DNA of 37,885 bases from Acidobacteriaceae bacterium (GTDB lineage: Bacteria; Acidobacteriota; Terriglobia; Terriglobales; Acidobacteriaceae), in assembly GCA_031296325.1 (NCBI GenBank), contig JARLFY010000021.1, positions 1-37,885 on the forward strand. Reading direction: 5' to 3'. Positions 25,784 through 34,809 of this stretch are shown here, in pieces. A program made the position numbers and the translations under genes. The notes under the pieces were generated by a model, which worked only from the letters and a program-made list of their open reading frames with translations, had not been told where the DNA came from and searched no databases. The stretch's first letter is position 1. Each line of letters starts with the position of its first letter.

Positions 25784-26704
25784 CTAGAGATGAATCCATC
25801 CGCCACGGATCAACGCAAGTGAAGCGACTGCGACGACGATCCAGAGCAGTACGCCTTGCAGCAGCGGTCGAACGCCGACCTCTTGCAGCGTCTTCTTCGA
25901 CAGGCTGGTTCCGATCAGAAACAACGTGACGGTCAGACCGATGATGCCAAGATGTTTGAGCGTTGGATAGATCGGCTGGAGTGCATGGATGTAGGTATTG
26001 GCGACGGCGGCCAGGCAGAAAAAAAGAATGAACCAGGGCCAGTGAATGCGCGCCTTGCTCTTGTTTGTCATCGCGGTTCCGACCGAGAGCGGCACGATCC
26101 AGAGAGCGCGCGCCAGCTTGACCGTGGTGCCGATGGTGAGGGCCAGAACGCCATACCTTGCCGATGCGCCGACCACGGAACTGGTGTCGTGAATGGCGAG
26201 CGCTGCCCAGAGTCCGAACTGCGTCTGCGACAGATGTAGCGCGGAGCCGATTGCCGGAAATGCAAGCAGAGCCACCGAGTTCAGCATAAAGACGGTGCCG
26301 AGGGAGACGGCGATCTCCTCTTCGCTGGCGTTGGTAATCGGCGCGATGGCTGCAATGGCGCTGCCACCGCAGATCGCCGTGCCGGTGGTGATGAGGAACG
26401 AAGTGCGAGACTTGACCGAGAGCAGCTTGCCCAGCGCCCAGCCCAGCAACATGGCGAAGCTGATGCTGCACGCGGTGTAGACAAAGCCGGAGCGTCCGAC
26501 GCGAAGAACCTGTGCGAGATCCATCCCGAACCCGAGGCCAACGACAGAGGCCTGTAGTAGAAATTTGGAGAGATGTTTTGCCTCGACGTGAAACGGATGG
26601 ATGAAAGTAAAGCCGTAGACAACTCCCGCGACGAGTGCGATGGGAGGAGAGATGAGGCCGCTGGCGGCAAGGATCAATCCGATAAAGAATACGTTCCTGG
26701 ACAT
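25784..26704 (-). CDS. YeiH-family (UPF0324) putative anion exporter
   Basis: This is an inner-membrane protein of about 306 residues and ten hydrophobic segments. Family hallmarks are FLLQASVVGLGFGMDLAQVL, TTGTAICGGSAIAAIAP and AIHDTSSVVGASARYG. YeiH has been annotated as a putative sulfate exporter; transport has little direct proof. The ATG at 26704 (MSRNVFFIGLILAASG) precedes the first helix. It follows the LysR gene by 83 bases on the same strand, as an operon or adjacent unit. Confidence 0.9.
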   Translation of the reverse strand: MSRNVFFIGLILAASGLISPPIALVAGVVYGFTFIHPFHVEAKHLSKFLLQASVVGLGFGMDLAQVLRVGRSGFVYTACSISFAMLLGWALGKLLSVKSRTSFLITTGTAICGGSAIAAIAPITNASEEEIAVSLGTVFMLNSVALLAFPAIGSALHLSQTQFGLWAALAIHDTSSVVGASARYGVLALTIGTTVKLARALWIVPLSVGTAMTNKSKARIHWPWFILFFCLAAVANTYIHALQPIYPTLKHLGIIGLTVTLFLIGTSLSKKTLQEVGVRPLLQGVLLWIVVAVASLALIRGGWIHL

Positions 26705-26787
26705 GCATCCAGTGTTGGCGAGAAATTGTCCTGCGTCCAAGCAGTAGTTCTCATGCCGCATTTGCGAATCTTATGAGTTGCAAAAGT

Positions 26788-27726
26788 CTACGCCCGCTTG
26801 GTCTTCGTTGACTTCTTCGCGACTCCTGCACGGGATAAGAGGAAGCTGCGAAACTGCTGGGCAAGGCCCTGCGGCTCTGGGCCTGCTGCATAGACGAGTT
26901 GGAATTTTCGCTGGATGCGCAGGCCATCGACCTCAACGATCTTGAAGCTGTTATTGAGACGCAGGTCTTTGGCAATCGCCCAGCGTGAGACAAAGCCGAC
27001 GCCAAGACCTGCCTCCACCGCAGATTTGATCGCTTCGGTGGAATCCAACTCCATCACAATTTGTAACGAACTTCGCTTGATGCACTGACTCGCCAAGGCC
27101 ATCTCCACTACGCGCCGCGTCCCGCTGCCGCGCTCTCGCATGAGCAGTGGGGCAGCGGCGATTTCAGCGCAGGGAATGGATTTCAATTCGGCCCATTCGT
27201 GCGCGGACGGGACGATCAGCACCAGCTCGTCCTGTAGAAACGGCTCTGTCTTCACGTCGCGACTTCGCGCTGGCCCCTCGATCAATCCCAGCGCGATCTT
27301 CTGCGCCTCCACCGCTTCGACGATCTGTTCCGTGTTGCCGCTGATCATGGTGAGATGAACGCGCGGATACGCTCTGCTGAACTCGCCCAGCAGGCGAGGC
27401 AACACGTATTGGGCAATGGTGGTCGAAGCCCCGAGCGCGAGTCCTCCGGCGTGGCCTCCGCTGAGTGCGGCAATCTCCTGTTGCGCCTGTCCCAGAAGCG
27501 CGTAGGCTTGTTGCGAATAGTTCAGCAGGATTCCCCCCGCCTCGGTCAGTGCGATCTGCGCGCCGGTACGATCGAAGAGTTGTACCCCGACCTCTTCCTC
27601 CAGCGCCTTGATCTGCAGGCTCACGGCGGGCTGCGTCAGATACAGCTCTTCCGCAGCCTTGCGAAAGCTATGTTGTTCGGCGACTGCGCGGAAGACCACC
27701 AGGCGGAAGTTCTCAAGACTTGCCAT
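26788..27726 (-). CDS. LysR-family regulator, YeiE/CysL-like
   Basis: This is a 312-residue transcription factor. The winged helix-turn-helix is at 1-65 (FRAVAEQHSFRKAAEELYLT, QPAVSLQIKALEEEVGVQLF) and the substrate domain runs from about 90 onward. The overall form resembles CysL/YeiE/CbbR-type LTTRs. In enterobacteria the sulfite-responsive YeiE sits next to yeiH; here the two genes are adjacent but in the same direction. It therefore likely controls the exporter downstream. Its own upstream region (27727-27850) has no clear box that I can defend. Confidence 0.9.
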   Translation of the reverse strand: MASLENFRLVVFRAVAEQHSFRKAAEELYLTQPAVSLQIKALEEEVGVQLFDRTGAQIALTEAGGILLNYSQQAYALLGQAQQEIAALSGGHAGGLALGASTTIAQYVLPRLLGEFSRAYPRVHLTMISGNTEQIVEAVEAQKIALGLIEGPARSRDVKTEPFLQDELVLIVPSAHEWAELKSIPCAEIAAAPLLMRERGSGTRRVVEMALASQCIKRSSLQIVMELDSTEAIKSAVEAGLGVGFVSRWAIAKDLRLNNSFKIVEVDGLRIQRKFQLVYAAGPEPQGLAQQFRSFLLSRAGVAKKSTKTKRA

Positions 27727-27850
27727 GGTGAGATTCTATCGCGTCAAAGTAGCGCTAGATATGCTCCATGCCATCCTGCACGGACAGTCGAGGGGCTAGA
27801 AGTACTTCTTGAAAAAGGAATTTCTCGCCAGAATTCACCGAGTTCCTTCC

Positions 27851-27887
27851 AAACACAAAAACGACCTCCAAGAGACATCTGGAAGTC
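27851..27887 (-). terminator. Rho-independent terminator of the former tRNA-fMet gene
   Basis: On the minus strand GACTTCCA and TGGAGGTC pair (one G-U) around a nine-base loop, followed by GTTTTTGTGTTT. It lies 20 bases beyond the tRNA 3' CCA, as expected for a terminator of that tRNA. Confidence 0.75.
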
Positions 27888-27906
27888 ATTTAGAACTGTA
27901 GTGTAT

Positions 27907-27951
27907 TGGTTGCGGGGGTAGGATTTGAACCTACGACCTTTGGGTTATGAG
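27907..27951 (-). tRNA. 3' half of a tRNA-fMet gene (attachment-site remnant)
   Basis: Read on the minus strand, these 45 bases start with the anticodon stem-loop CTCATAACCC (anticodon CAT). They continue with the variable and T arms (GGTTCAAATCC) and the acceptor strand CCCCGCAACCA. They match the 3' half of bacterial initiator tRNA-Met, CCA included. The 5' half is absent; the sequence changes abruptly after 27951. It cannot yield a functional tRNA. Truncation at the anticodon is the pattern left where an integrase uses a tRNA gene as its target. Confidence 0.88.
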
Positions 27952-28328
27952 AGCGAAAATAAACGTATTTTCAACGGTTTAGCAAACACGGATAGCGCCG
28001 TAAATCATTGAAAAACAGGCTAAGGAATCCTTGTTGAACCCTTATTGGCCCCCAGAGTGAAATCAGTCCCTTTCAAAAACAGAGGAGTACACCACAGGAT
28101 ACTTGGCGACTTTTCATTACCAAACTTTGAGAAATTGGCAGGCTCATGCTTTTTGTGCAGGGTCGATGAGGTCTGAACTTCTGCGCCACAATCACTTTTC
28201 TACGTGTCTTCGGATAACGCGTAAGCAGTCGTATCGATTGAGTCCCAGAGCAAACTTGTAAACATGATAGCAAGCAGAGGGCAGAAACCTCCGAAGCGTA
28301 ATTCTACGCATAATTTATTCGGGACACT
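27952..28328. other. AT-richer DNA beside the attachment site, no recognised gene
   Basis: A perfect inverted repeat, GAAAATA-AACG-TATTTTC (27955-27972), directly follows the tRNA fragment and could be an integrase or arm site. The remainder has no family I recognise. A short minus-strand frame at 28073-28273 and another ending at about 28183 look like debris. The base composition is lower in GC than its neighbours, as expected for the end of an inserted element. Confidence 0.5.
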
Positions 28329-28607
28329 TCAAGGACGAGCGACTTGCGATGTGGAATAGATTGGCGACTGTCCCAGAGCGGCGGGCGATGGCTTCGGTTT
28401 TGGTGCCTCAATTCCTTCGATCGTCACATTGTCGTAATACGGTGTGCTGAGGTTCTTGGCTCCACCGCCCGCCATCAGGCCAGCCATGCCCTTGGTGTAA
28501 AGCGTGTCCGATGCGGTCAGAACAGGCTTTTCGTCGATCAGTCCGGTGATGACGAGGCCGATTCCATCAAAGCGCGGGCCGCCTGCAAAGTCGGCTATTG
28601 GAAAACT
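28329..28607 (-). pseudogene. C-terminal fragment of a GH59-like secreted glycosidase
   Basis: The open frame reads PRFDGIGLVITGLIDEKPVL and then YTKGMAGLMAGGGAKNLSTP followed by YYDNVTIEG. This is the C-terminal lectin-like domain typical of galactocerebrosidase-type (GH59) and related enzymes, where GMAGL and YFDN are conserved. An in-frame TGA at 28608-28610 cuts it off upstream and no start codon in context exists. It is a 3' fragment of about 92 codons with the original TGA stop at 28329. The 28608-28854 stretch upstream is further debris, with a frame (28685-28860) that I cannot assign. Confidence 0.65.
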
Positions 28608-28854
28608 TCAATTGTCGATTAGCGATAGCAGGCCAATGCGCCGACCACCGGATTTCCAGTCGCATTTGCCCACGCCATGCTGGGTTAGTCCTGAAAAACG
28701 CCGATTGCGGCGCTCATCCTTTGGCGAATGATTTGAGCGCCCCCCTTGGCTTCTTGGCAACTCCCTATCGTCATACCAGTTGAATACTGCACCGAATCGG
28801 TACGAGAATAAGGGCGGAAGATCGCGATTGGCCCCATCTCTTCCATGGCAATGA

Positions 28855-29400
28855 TTACGGAAGGCCGATATCCTCCTGGGAAAGCTGTTGCGCGGCTCGT
28901 CGATAGGCTGCATACACCGTCTCGTCGAAGCAGGTAAAGATCACCTGTTCGATGGCATCGTCTTTGCGCAGTTCCGCGGTCGTTTCGCGGATCGCAATCT
29001 CGACAGCGAGGTTGACGGGAAAGCAGTAGACGCCGCAACTAATGGCTGGGAAGGCCAGAGTCCGCAGGCCGTGGCTTCGCGCGAGCGCAAAACAAGAACG
29101 ATAGCAACTGGCAAGCAGCTCCCGTTCTCCGTGCTCTCCGCCATGCCACACCGGGCCAACGGTATGAATAATAAATCTGGCGGGCAAGCGATAACCCCTG
29201 GTCAGTTTCGCCTGGCCTGTCTTGCAACCATGGAGAAGAAGGCACTCGCGGAGAAGTTCCAGACCGGCAGCGCGATGGATTGCCCCGTCAACCCCTCCGC
29301 CACCAAGCAGGGAGCAGTTAGCGGCGTTGACGATGGCGTCAACTGTCAGGGTTGTGATGTCCGCCTTGAGAATTGCGATTCGAGAGGTTGCTTCGCTCAT
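28855..29400 (-). CDS. Macro-domain ADP-ribosyl hydrolase (YmdB-like)
   Basis: This is a 181-residue protein made of one macro domain. It would remove ADP-ribose from proteins or deacetylate O-acetyl-ADP-ribose. The ADP-ribose site is visible: ILKADITTLTVDAIVNAANC, then LLGGGGVDGAIHRAAG, TRGYRLPARFIIHTVGP, and LAFPAISCGVYCFPV. All the key Asp, Asn and Gly residues of YmdB are in place. It lies in the suspected island and no NAD-linked toxin or ADP-ribosyltransferase is seen beside it. Its start at 29400 has a weak upstream context (TCTTCCC). Confidence 0.92.
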   Translation of the reverse strand: MSEATSRIAILKADITTLTVDAIVNAANCSLLGGGGVDGAIHRAAGLELLRECLLLHGCKTGQAKLTRGYRLPARFIIHTVGPVWHGGEHGERELLASCYRSCFALARSHGLRTLAFPAISCGVYCFPVNLAVEIAIRETTAELRKDDAIEQVIFTCFDETVYAAYRRAAQQLSQEDIGLP

Positions 29401-29888
29401 GGGAAGATACTCCTGCCACAGCTACGCAGAATCAGGGCCAAGCCTTCTGAGCCATCGTCGCCCCCACATCCCGACGCTAAAGCCGCTGCCAACCAAAAGC
29501 GCTTCGTCATCGTCCTCCTCCATCAATCTTCGCAGCCGTCACATATTAAAGACGTAACTTAGCGGCAATCTAGCGAAAGAAATCCAACTATTCTGCACAT
29601 CCTGGCATAGTGCATCTCGCCGAAGTATTCCCCACACGTTTTATTTTGACTGAACCCCATGTAGCTAAACAGCAGCTCATCCGACGCGTTTCAGCGTGGA
29701 CTTACTCCGCAATCTCCTGTTTGTTTTCGGTTCGATGCCAGCCGAATCCCGCTTTATAAAAACCAAAGTAATATCCATAACACGCAAAAACCCAATAATA
29801 CCAGTCTGTTAGAAGGAGTCTTTCTGCATGCTTCGCTTTTGATCTGCCATTCATTCAATTGGCTGACAAAGCAAATAGAGTATTCACT
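29401..29888. other. Long leader region before the GGDEF/EAL gene
   Basis: There are about 490 bases without a convincing gene. The right half is AT-rich, with AAAACC and TAATATCC runs. A strong AAGGAG lies at 29813-29818, followed by a five-codon frame (MLRF and stop, 29828-29842), which is in the position of a tiny leader ORF. I see no riboswitch fold that I can defend. Confidence 0.4.
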
Positions 29889-32117
29889 ATGTATTCAAGT
29901 TTGGGCCAGCATCAACCTCCCTCGCGCCGCGCCGGTGTCGGATTCCTTGTCGTTCTAGCCGTTCAGTTGGTCGCTGCATGTATCGGCTTGGCAATCTCCT
30001 TCCGAATGCAAAACATGACCAGCTTCCATACCTGGACAGAGATCTGGGAGGTGGGAACACTTCTTCTGCTTGTGCCCAGCCTTGTCTATGCCACCCGTCT
30101 TCACCGCCAGCTACGCCGCGAGGAGTTGGCTCGCTTTGGCATCGAATCGGAGTTGACGGTCGAGCGTGCCGCTCTTGAAGAGCGTGTGCAGGAGCGTACG
30201 CGAGCTCTGGAGTCTGAGGCTCAGGAGCGCAGGCGTTCCGAGCGCCTCAACCGAGGATGCAATCGCGTCCTCGAGATGCTGGCCAGAAATGAGTCTAGCG
30301 ACGAGATGCTCAAAGTTCTGGCCAATACCGTCGCTGAGTTTCGATCCACCTGGCTCTGCGCCGTCCACGTCCTCGATGCCGGCAGGCTCAAGCTCACCGC
30401 CAGTTCGGGCCTCAAGGAGAGTATGTTTCAGCATCTGCAAAACATCCCGCTGGACTTCTCCGACGCTCCCGAGAGTGCCGCATTCACCGCCGGAAAGTTA
30501 TGGCTGGTGGAGGATCTAAGCGAGGGCCACAAGCCCTGGCGAGAGTTGCTGCGCGCCAATGGTCCACAATCCGCGTGGTCCGCACCTTTCCTCGCGCCCG
30601 ACTCCACCCCGTTGGGAACGCTCACGGTCTACACCCTGCTGAGGGATGCGCCTACGTCCGTCGCCGTTGAGATGCTGGAGATGGCCTGCCAGATGGCGGC
30701 TCTGGTTCTGGAGCGTCGCCGCCTGCAAACCCAACTGATCGAGCACGCCTACCACGACAGCCTCACGGGACTGCCCAACCGCCGCCTGGGCGAGGATCGC
30801 CTCTCTAGCTCCACCAACCGCGCTCAGCGCACAGGACACAAAACCGCCGTCCTCTGGATTGACCTCAACAAGTTCAAACAGGTAAATGATCAATACGGCC
30901 ACCCGGTGGGCGACGAGGTGTTACGCCAAACCGCTCGCCGACTGGCCGCCCGGCTGCGCTGTAGCGATACGATGGCCCGCATGGGTGGCGACGAGTTCAT
31001 GGTCATCCTCGAAGATATTACAGACCGTCAGGCAGCGGAGTCCACTGCCATCGACCTGCTCGACGCTCTCTCCTGCCCCATGCAGATTGAGAATCTGGAG
31101 GTCTCCCTTGGGGCCAGCATCGGCATCTCGCTCTTCCCCGAGGACGGCAACACCGTCGACAGCCTTGCCCAGCACGCCGACCGCGCCATGTATGCGGCCA
31201 AGTTCAGCGGCTGTGGTGTCCTCTCCTTCACCCCGGAGATGGACAATGAGCCAACCAAGCGGCGCGAGTTGGAGGCCGAGTTGAGCTTGGCGCTGGACAA
31301 CGACGGATTCTCCGTTGTCTACCAGCCGCAGTGCCTTCCGGATGGTAAGCTGGTCGGCCTTGAAGCTCTTATCCGCTTCCACTCCGAGCGTCTGGGAGAT
31401 GTCTCTCCTGCGCATTTCATTCCCATCGCCGAGGAGACTGGCCTGATTGTTCCCCTCGGCGAATGGGTTCTGCGCGAGGTCTGTCGCCAAGGTCAACAGT
31501 GGCTTGCAACCGGCCACCCAATGGTTCCTATTGCGGTTAATATATCCACCATTCAGTTCGATCGTGAAGACTTTGCCGACACGGTCGCCAAGATTCTCTC
31601 CGAGTCCGGGCTGCCCCCGGCACTGCTCTCGCTGGAACTGACTGAGAGCATCGTCATGCAGAATATCTCCGAGACTACCCACCAGATGAATCGCCTCAAA
31701 CAGCTTGGCGTGTGCATCGCCATCGACGACTTCGGCACAGGCTACTCCTCGCTCAGCTACCTCCACTGTCTGCCCATCGACACGCTCAAGATTGACCACT
31801 CCTTTATCGAAGACCTCACCATGCTCGAGGGCACACGCCCCATCGTAGAGGCCGTTCTCTCCATGGCTCACACGCTAGGCTACAGAGTTGTAGCTGAAGG
31901 AGTGGAGACAATCCAACAGCTCAACATCCTGCAATCGAACCGCTGCGATGTCATCCAAGGCTATCTTTTCTCGCGACCGCTCCAGCCGCAAGCCGTAGCG
32001 CGAGTCCTTCTCTCCGGCAGACTGGAGATGAGCGAAAAGCCTCCCACCCTCCCACCATGCGAAAGTCAGCTCACACAACCACAAAATCTCAAAGGAGCAG
32101 TTTTTCTATCCAGATGA
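29889..32117 (+). CDS. Bifunctional GGDEF/EAL cyclic-di-GMP protein with a GAF-like domain
   Basis: This membrane-anchored protein of 742 residues is expected to make and/or break c-di-GMP. Two N-terminal hydrophobic segments (about 15-40 and 55-68) are followed by a coiled coil ([20 protein letters not shown]) and a GAF-like sensor (about 115-275). The GGDEF motif is intact at 366-370, and the RxxD inhibitory site is at 357-360, five residues before it. The EAL motif is at 492-494, with the catalytic set [29 protein letters not shown] and QGYLFSRPL. Both activities look possible. The ATG at 29889 is preferred to a TTG at 29859. The last eight or so residues overlap an IS remnant. Confidence 0.93.
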   Translation: MYSSLGQHQPPSRRAGVGFLVVLAVQLVAACIGLAISFRMQNMTSFHTWTEIWEVGTLLLLVPSLVYATRLHRQLRREELARFGIESELTVERAALEERVQERTRALESEAQERRRSERLNRGCNRVLEMLARNESSDEMLKVLANTVAEFRSTWLCAVHVLDAGRLKLTASSGLKESMFQHLQNIPLDFSDAPESAAFTAGKLWLVEDLSEGHKPWRELLRANGPQSAWSAPFLAPDSTPLGTLTVYTLLRDAPTSVAVEMLEMACQMAALVLERRRLQTQLIEHAYHDSLTGLPNRRLGEDRLSSSTNRAQRTGHKTAVLWIDLNKFKQVNDQYGHPVGDEVLRQTARRLAARLRCSDTMARMGGDEFMVILEDITDRQAAESTAIDLLDALSCPMQIENLEVSLGASIGISLFPEDGNTVDSLAQHADRAMYAAKFSGCGVLSFTPEMDNEPTKRRELEAELSLALDNDGFSVVYQPQCLPDGKLVGLEALIRFHSERLGDVSPAHFIPIAEETGLIVPLGEWVLREVCRQGQQWLATGHPMVPIAVNISTIQFDREDFADTVAKILSESGLPPALLSLELTESIVMQNISETTHQMNRLKQLGVCIAIDDFGTGYSSLSYLHCLPIDTLKIDHSFIEDLTMLEGTRPIVEAVLSMAHTLGYRVVAEGVETIQQLNILQSNRCDVIQGYLFSRPLQPQAVARVLLSGRLEMSEKPPTLPPCESQLTQPQNLKGAVFLSR

Positions 32118-32304
32118 GCCAAGCGAAGGCGAAGTAGTGAAAGCCTGCGAGGGTGGTTGAGAGTCGTTTGTAGTCGCGGGCGAGTCGCCGGAATCGCACA
32201 GCCCAAGCAAAGCTTCGTTCGACCACTCAACGGCGTGGCAGCAGCACGAAGCCTCGTTTTGCTTCGGTATGTTTGATGGCTTCGAGTTGGATGCCGTGGC
32301 AATC
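32089..32304 (-). mobile_element. Remnant of an IS5-type transposase (C-terminal end)
   Basis: On the minus strand the frame reads HGIQLEAIKHTEAKRGFVLL, PRR, an in-frame TGA, then [22 protein letters not shown] and [17 protein letters not shown] with a stop at 32089. This is the C-terminal tail of IS5-group DDE transposases, whose usual motif is LPRRWVVERTFAW; the Trp codon has become TGA. The DDE core is missing. It begins one codon after the stop of the lyase gene and overlaps the end of the GGDEF/EAL gene. Confidence 0.85.
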
Positions 32305-34491
32305 CTAGCGATTGTCGTCGAGTTCGAGACGGAGATAGTCCCACACTACACCGCTTTGCAGATCTCCTCCGGGTACAGTGAAGGTCATCTCGTTTTCGCC
32401 GGGCTTGAGCAGTGCGGCGTCGAACTTCAGCGTACGTTGCTGGTTGAGGCCCTTGTCGGCGTTGTAGCGGATGCTGTTGGTGGTGATCAGGTGGGCGTTA
32501 TCGGGGGTGGTCCCGTCGCCAATGGCACCGACGCTATGGCCGTTGAGGCCGACAGCCAAGCCGTCGCGAAGGCCATTGACTCCGGCGAGCGCGACACGGA
32601 GTGAGGCCTGACCATGCACAGCCTTTACAACGCTAAACTTGACCGTCCAGACGGTAGTGCGACCACTGCCGTAGATCGCCCACGGCCCCCTATGATTGGT
32701 CTGCGGATACTGCTGTAGCGACTCAGCCTTGACCCAGCCGAAGGGTTGATTGGCGGGATCCTTGGCCTCGGGATTGACGAAGGAGAGGTTGGTGGCATGT
32801 GGAACCTCCTCGAAGAACCAGTCCTTGCGGTAGTCGCTCTTGCCGACCGTATAGGTGATGTCGTGGGGAAAGATAAGCGCGTAGCGCAGGTTCCATCCCC
32901 ACAGCCAGTTGTTGGAATCATCTCCCTTGAAGAACTTGTCGCCCGAACGGTCGGGGTAGCCAATCTCCCAGAGTTGCGTTCCGTAACGCACGGGCTTCCA
33001 CACGAGCTTGCCGAGATCGACAGTCTTGCCAGCAACTACAGTGATATTGGTCTGCGCAAAGTCGCCAAGGACGCCTGTAGCGAAGGCGTGCAGGGTATAG
33101 CTTCCGGGACGCACTTTGGTGAGGGTGAATTTGCCATCTTCCGTTCCGTCGTTCCAAAACTGGTAGCCATTGGCGTTGTGTATCCAGAGCAGCTTGTCCG
33201 TGTCGGGAGCAGTAAGCCCGACGGTGATGCGAGAGAACGTCTTCGGTGTACCCTCGGGGGCCAGTGGATCGTCGAGAACGATCTGGCCGGTGACAGTGCC
33301 TCGTTCGGCAGCGTGTGGATAATCCACTCCGTTGACCCAGTCATACGGCCACTTGGCGTTCTGCTGCTTCGCCTGATTCAGCGCGTCCTGCCATAGAGCA
33401 TTCGCGTTGCTGTGCCAGCTTGCGGGAACGGTGGGGTTGCCAGCCGTCGCGGCGAGCGTGTCGATCTCAGTCTGGCTGGTGGGCTTGGGGTGGTCGAGCG
33501 AGTTGACATAGACGAAGATGGGGCCAACGACTCTGGTCCAACTCTCGCCAGCGGCTACGTTGACGCGTGCGCCGGTGTCGTAGTGGCCGCCGACCCAGTA
33601 GTCGAGGATGATCGGTTCGGGGTTGTCGTTGTCGCCGAAGTGGGCGTCTAGCTCGATCTTGCTTGGGCCACCGCTGAGGTATTCGATGGTCGGATTGATG
33701 AACCAGATGCCGATGTGGTTCTTGGTACTCGACCAGCCATAGGCGGGCGTCTTGTACTGTACGCCGGAGTAGCTATATTTGTGCTCGACCGAGTTTTTGT
33801 AGACACCCTTGCTCATGATGCGCTGCTCTTTGGCGTGGACGACGACTCCGGTGCCCCAGTCGGTCGGCGCGGCCTCCAGCATATTGCGATCCTTGTCCAC
33901 CGTAATCCAATCGAAGCTCTGGCTGAGACGCGTGATGTAGCGGCTCTCGGCGCCGACTCCGCTGGCGCGGTAGGAGGGCGGATGGGTGAAGATGGCATAG
34001 ACATAGATGCCGCTGTCGCCGCGACCGAGCGCGTAACGAATCTCCATATCGCAGTAGGTTCCACCACCGGGCGCACCGCGGCCCAGCATGATCTGGCCAC
34101 CGCTGACGCCTTTGATGGAGACCTCGGCGCGAGCGCCACCGTTCGTAGCTGGGTCAATGTTGATGGTGTTGGTCAGTTGCTGCGCATCCTGCGGAGTCTG
34201 CTCCCAATAGCCGCCATTGCCGCCCATGGTCTCGACGCCGTGATAGACCAGCGAAGCCATTGATCCGCTGTCCTTGCGGATGGTCGCCTTGACGATGCCG
34301 TTATCGAGCGTCCAACTGCGGCCGTTGTCGGTAACTGTGACGGCGGACTTGGTATTCTGACTGGCAACAGCCGACGGAAGCTGAGCCGTAAGCACCGCCG
34401 ACGTCGGCATAATCAAGAGGAAGAATCCAATTGCAAGAAGTGCCGACGCGCGCAGATATTTCGAGACGCGGATAAATCGCAGGATATTCAT
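32305..34491 (-). CDS. Secreted rhamnogalacturonan lyase (PL4-like)
   Basis: This is a 728-residue extracellular lyase expected to cleave rhamnogalacturonan I by beta-elimination. A signal segment (ASALLAIGFFLLIMPTSAVL) is followed by a beta-sandwich catalytic domain (about 50-385). There the SKGVYKNSVEHKYSYSG and SGGPSKIELDAHFGD segments carry a Lys and a His in positions comparable to the catalytic pair known for fungal PL4. A FnIII-like domain (about 396-490, GTVTGQIVLDDPLAPEG) follows. Then comes a CBM-like jelly roll to the end (WDYLRLELDD). The exact residue mapping is inference. It is divergent from the GH2 gene, across a 318-base gap, and its 3' end abuts an IS fragment. Confidence 0.88.
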   Translation of the reverse strand: MNILRFIRVSKYLRASALLAIGFFLLIMPTSAVLTAQLPSAVASQNTKSAVTVTDNGRSWTLDNGIVKATIRKDSGSMASLVYHGVETMGGNGGYWEQTPQDAQQLTNTINIDPATNGGARAEVSIKGVSGGQIMLGRGAPGGGTYCDMEIRYALGRGDSGIYVYAIFTHPPSYRASGVGAESRYITRLSQSFDWITVDKDRNMLEAAPTDWGTGVVVHAKEQRIMSKGVYKNSVEHKYSYSGVQYKTPAYGWSSTKNHIGIWFINPTIEYLSGGPSKIELDAHFGDNDNPEPIILDYWVGGHYDTGARVNVAAGESWTRVVGPIFVYVNSLDHPKPTSQTEIDTLAATAGNPTVPASWHSNANALWQDALNQAKQQNAKWPYDWVNGVDYPHAAERGTVTGQIVLDDPLAPEGTPKTFSRITVGLTAPDTDKLLWIHNANGYQFWNDGTEDGKFTLTKVRPGSYTLHAFATGVLGDFAQTNITVVAGKTVDLGKLVWKPVRYGTQLWEIGYPDRSGDKFFKGDDSNNWLWGWNLRYALIFPHDITYTVGKSDYRKDWFFEEVPHATNLSFVNPEAKDPANQPFGWVKAESLQQYPQTNHRGPWAIYGSGRTTVWTVKFSVVKAVHGQASLRVALAGVNGLRDGLAVGLNGHSVGAIGDGTTPDNAHLITTNSIRYNADKGLNQQRTLKFDAALLKPGENEMTFTVPGGDLQSGVVWDYLRLELDDNR

Positions 34492-34809
34492 TTCAAGCCT
34501 CAGAAAAGTAGAACCGTGTTCCAGAGACGACTGAGGAATGAAATAAGTTGCCGAGTTTTCGGCGGATTAGTTTTCTGCGCGCTATATTATTGCGCCTGTC
34601 TTCAACCATGGTGACAGGCACCATTGTGCTGGAGTACATCAACCAATGGCGTACTGGTGTTTAGACGGTTGCGGGACAGGGTGTTAACGGGGAAAACTTT
34701 TTACTATAGAATTTTAGCAATTCGGAAGAGGCGCATTTTCTCGTCGGAAACTATGGGCGTCTCCGCTCTCCGGTGCGACCAATGTGAGAAATCGCCAAGG
34801 GGATGGGTA
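34492..34809. promoter_or_regulatory. Divergent lyase-GH2 regulatory region
   Basis: It contains a 17-base palindrome, ATGGTG-ACAGG-CACCAT (34608-34624), overlapping another inverted repeat, GCCTGTC (34594-34600) and GACAGGC (34613-34619). They are placed where an operator for both genes would sit. GGGGAAAAC with TTTACTATAGAATTTT (about 34689-34716) is AT-rich and could hold a promoter for the GH2 gene. No protein family is seen in the gap. Confidence 0.5.

Noticed and set aside
27907..27951. A complete tRNA gene
   Set aside because: No D arm or 5' acceptor strand exists to the right of 27951; the cloverleaf cannot close.
28073..28273. Small minus-strand gene next to the tRNA half, perhaps an excisionase or integrase fragment
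   Set aside because: No integrase or excisionase motif is visible, and the frame has no ribosome site.
28685..28860. Frame running out of the macro-domain gene region
   Set aside because: It shows no recognisable domain and is most likely debris or a shadow; not given as a gene.
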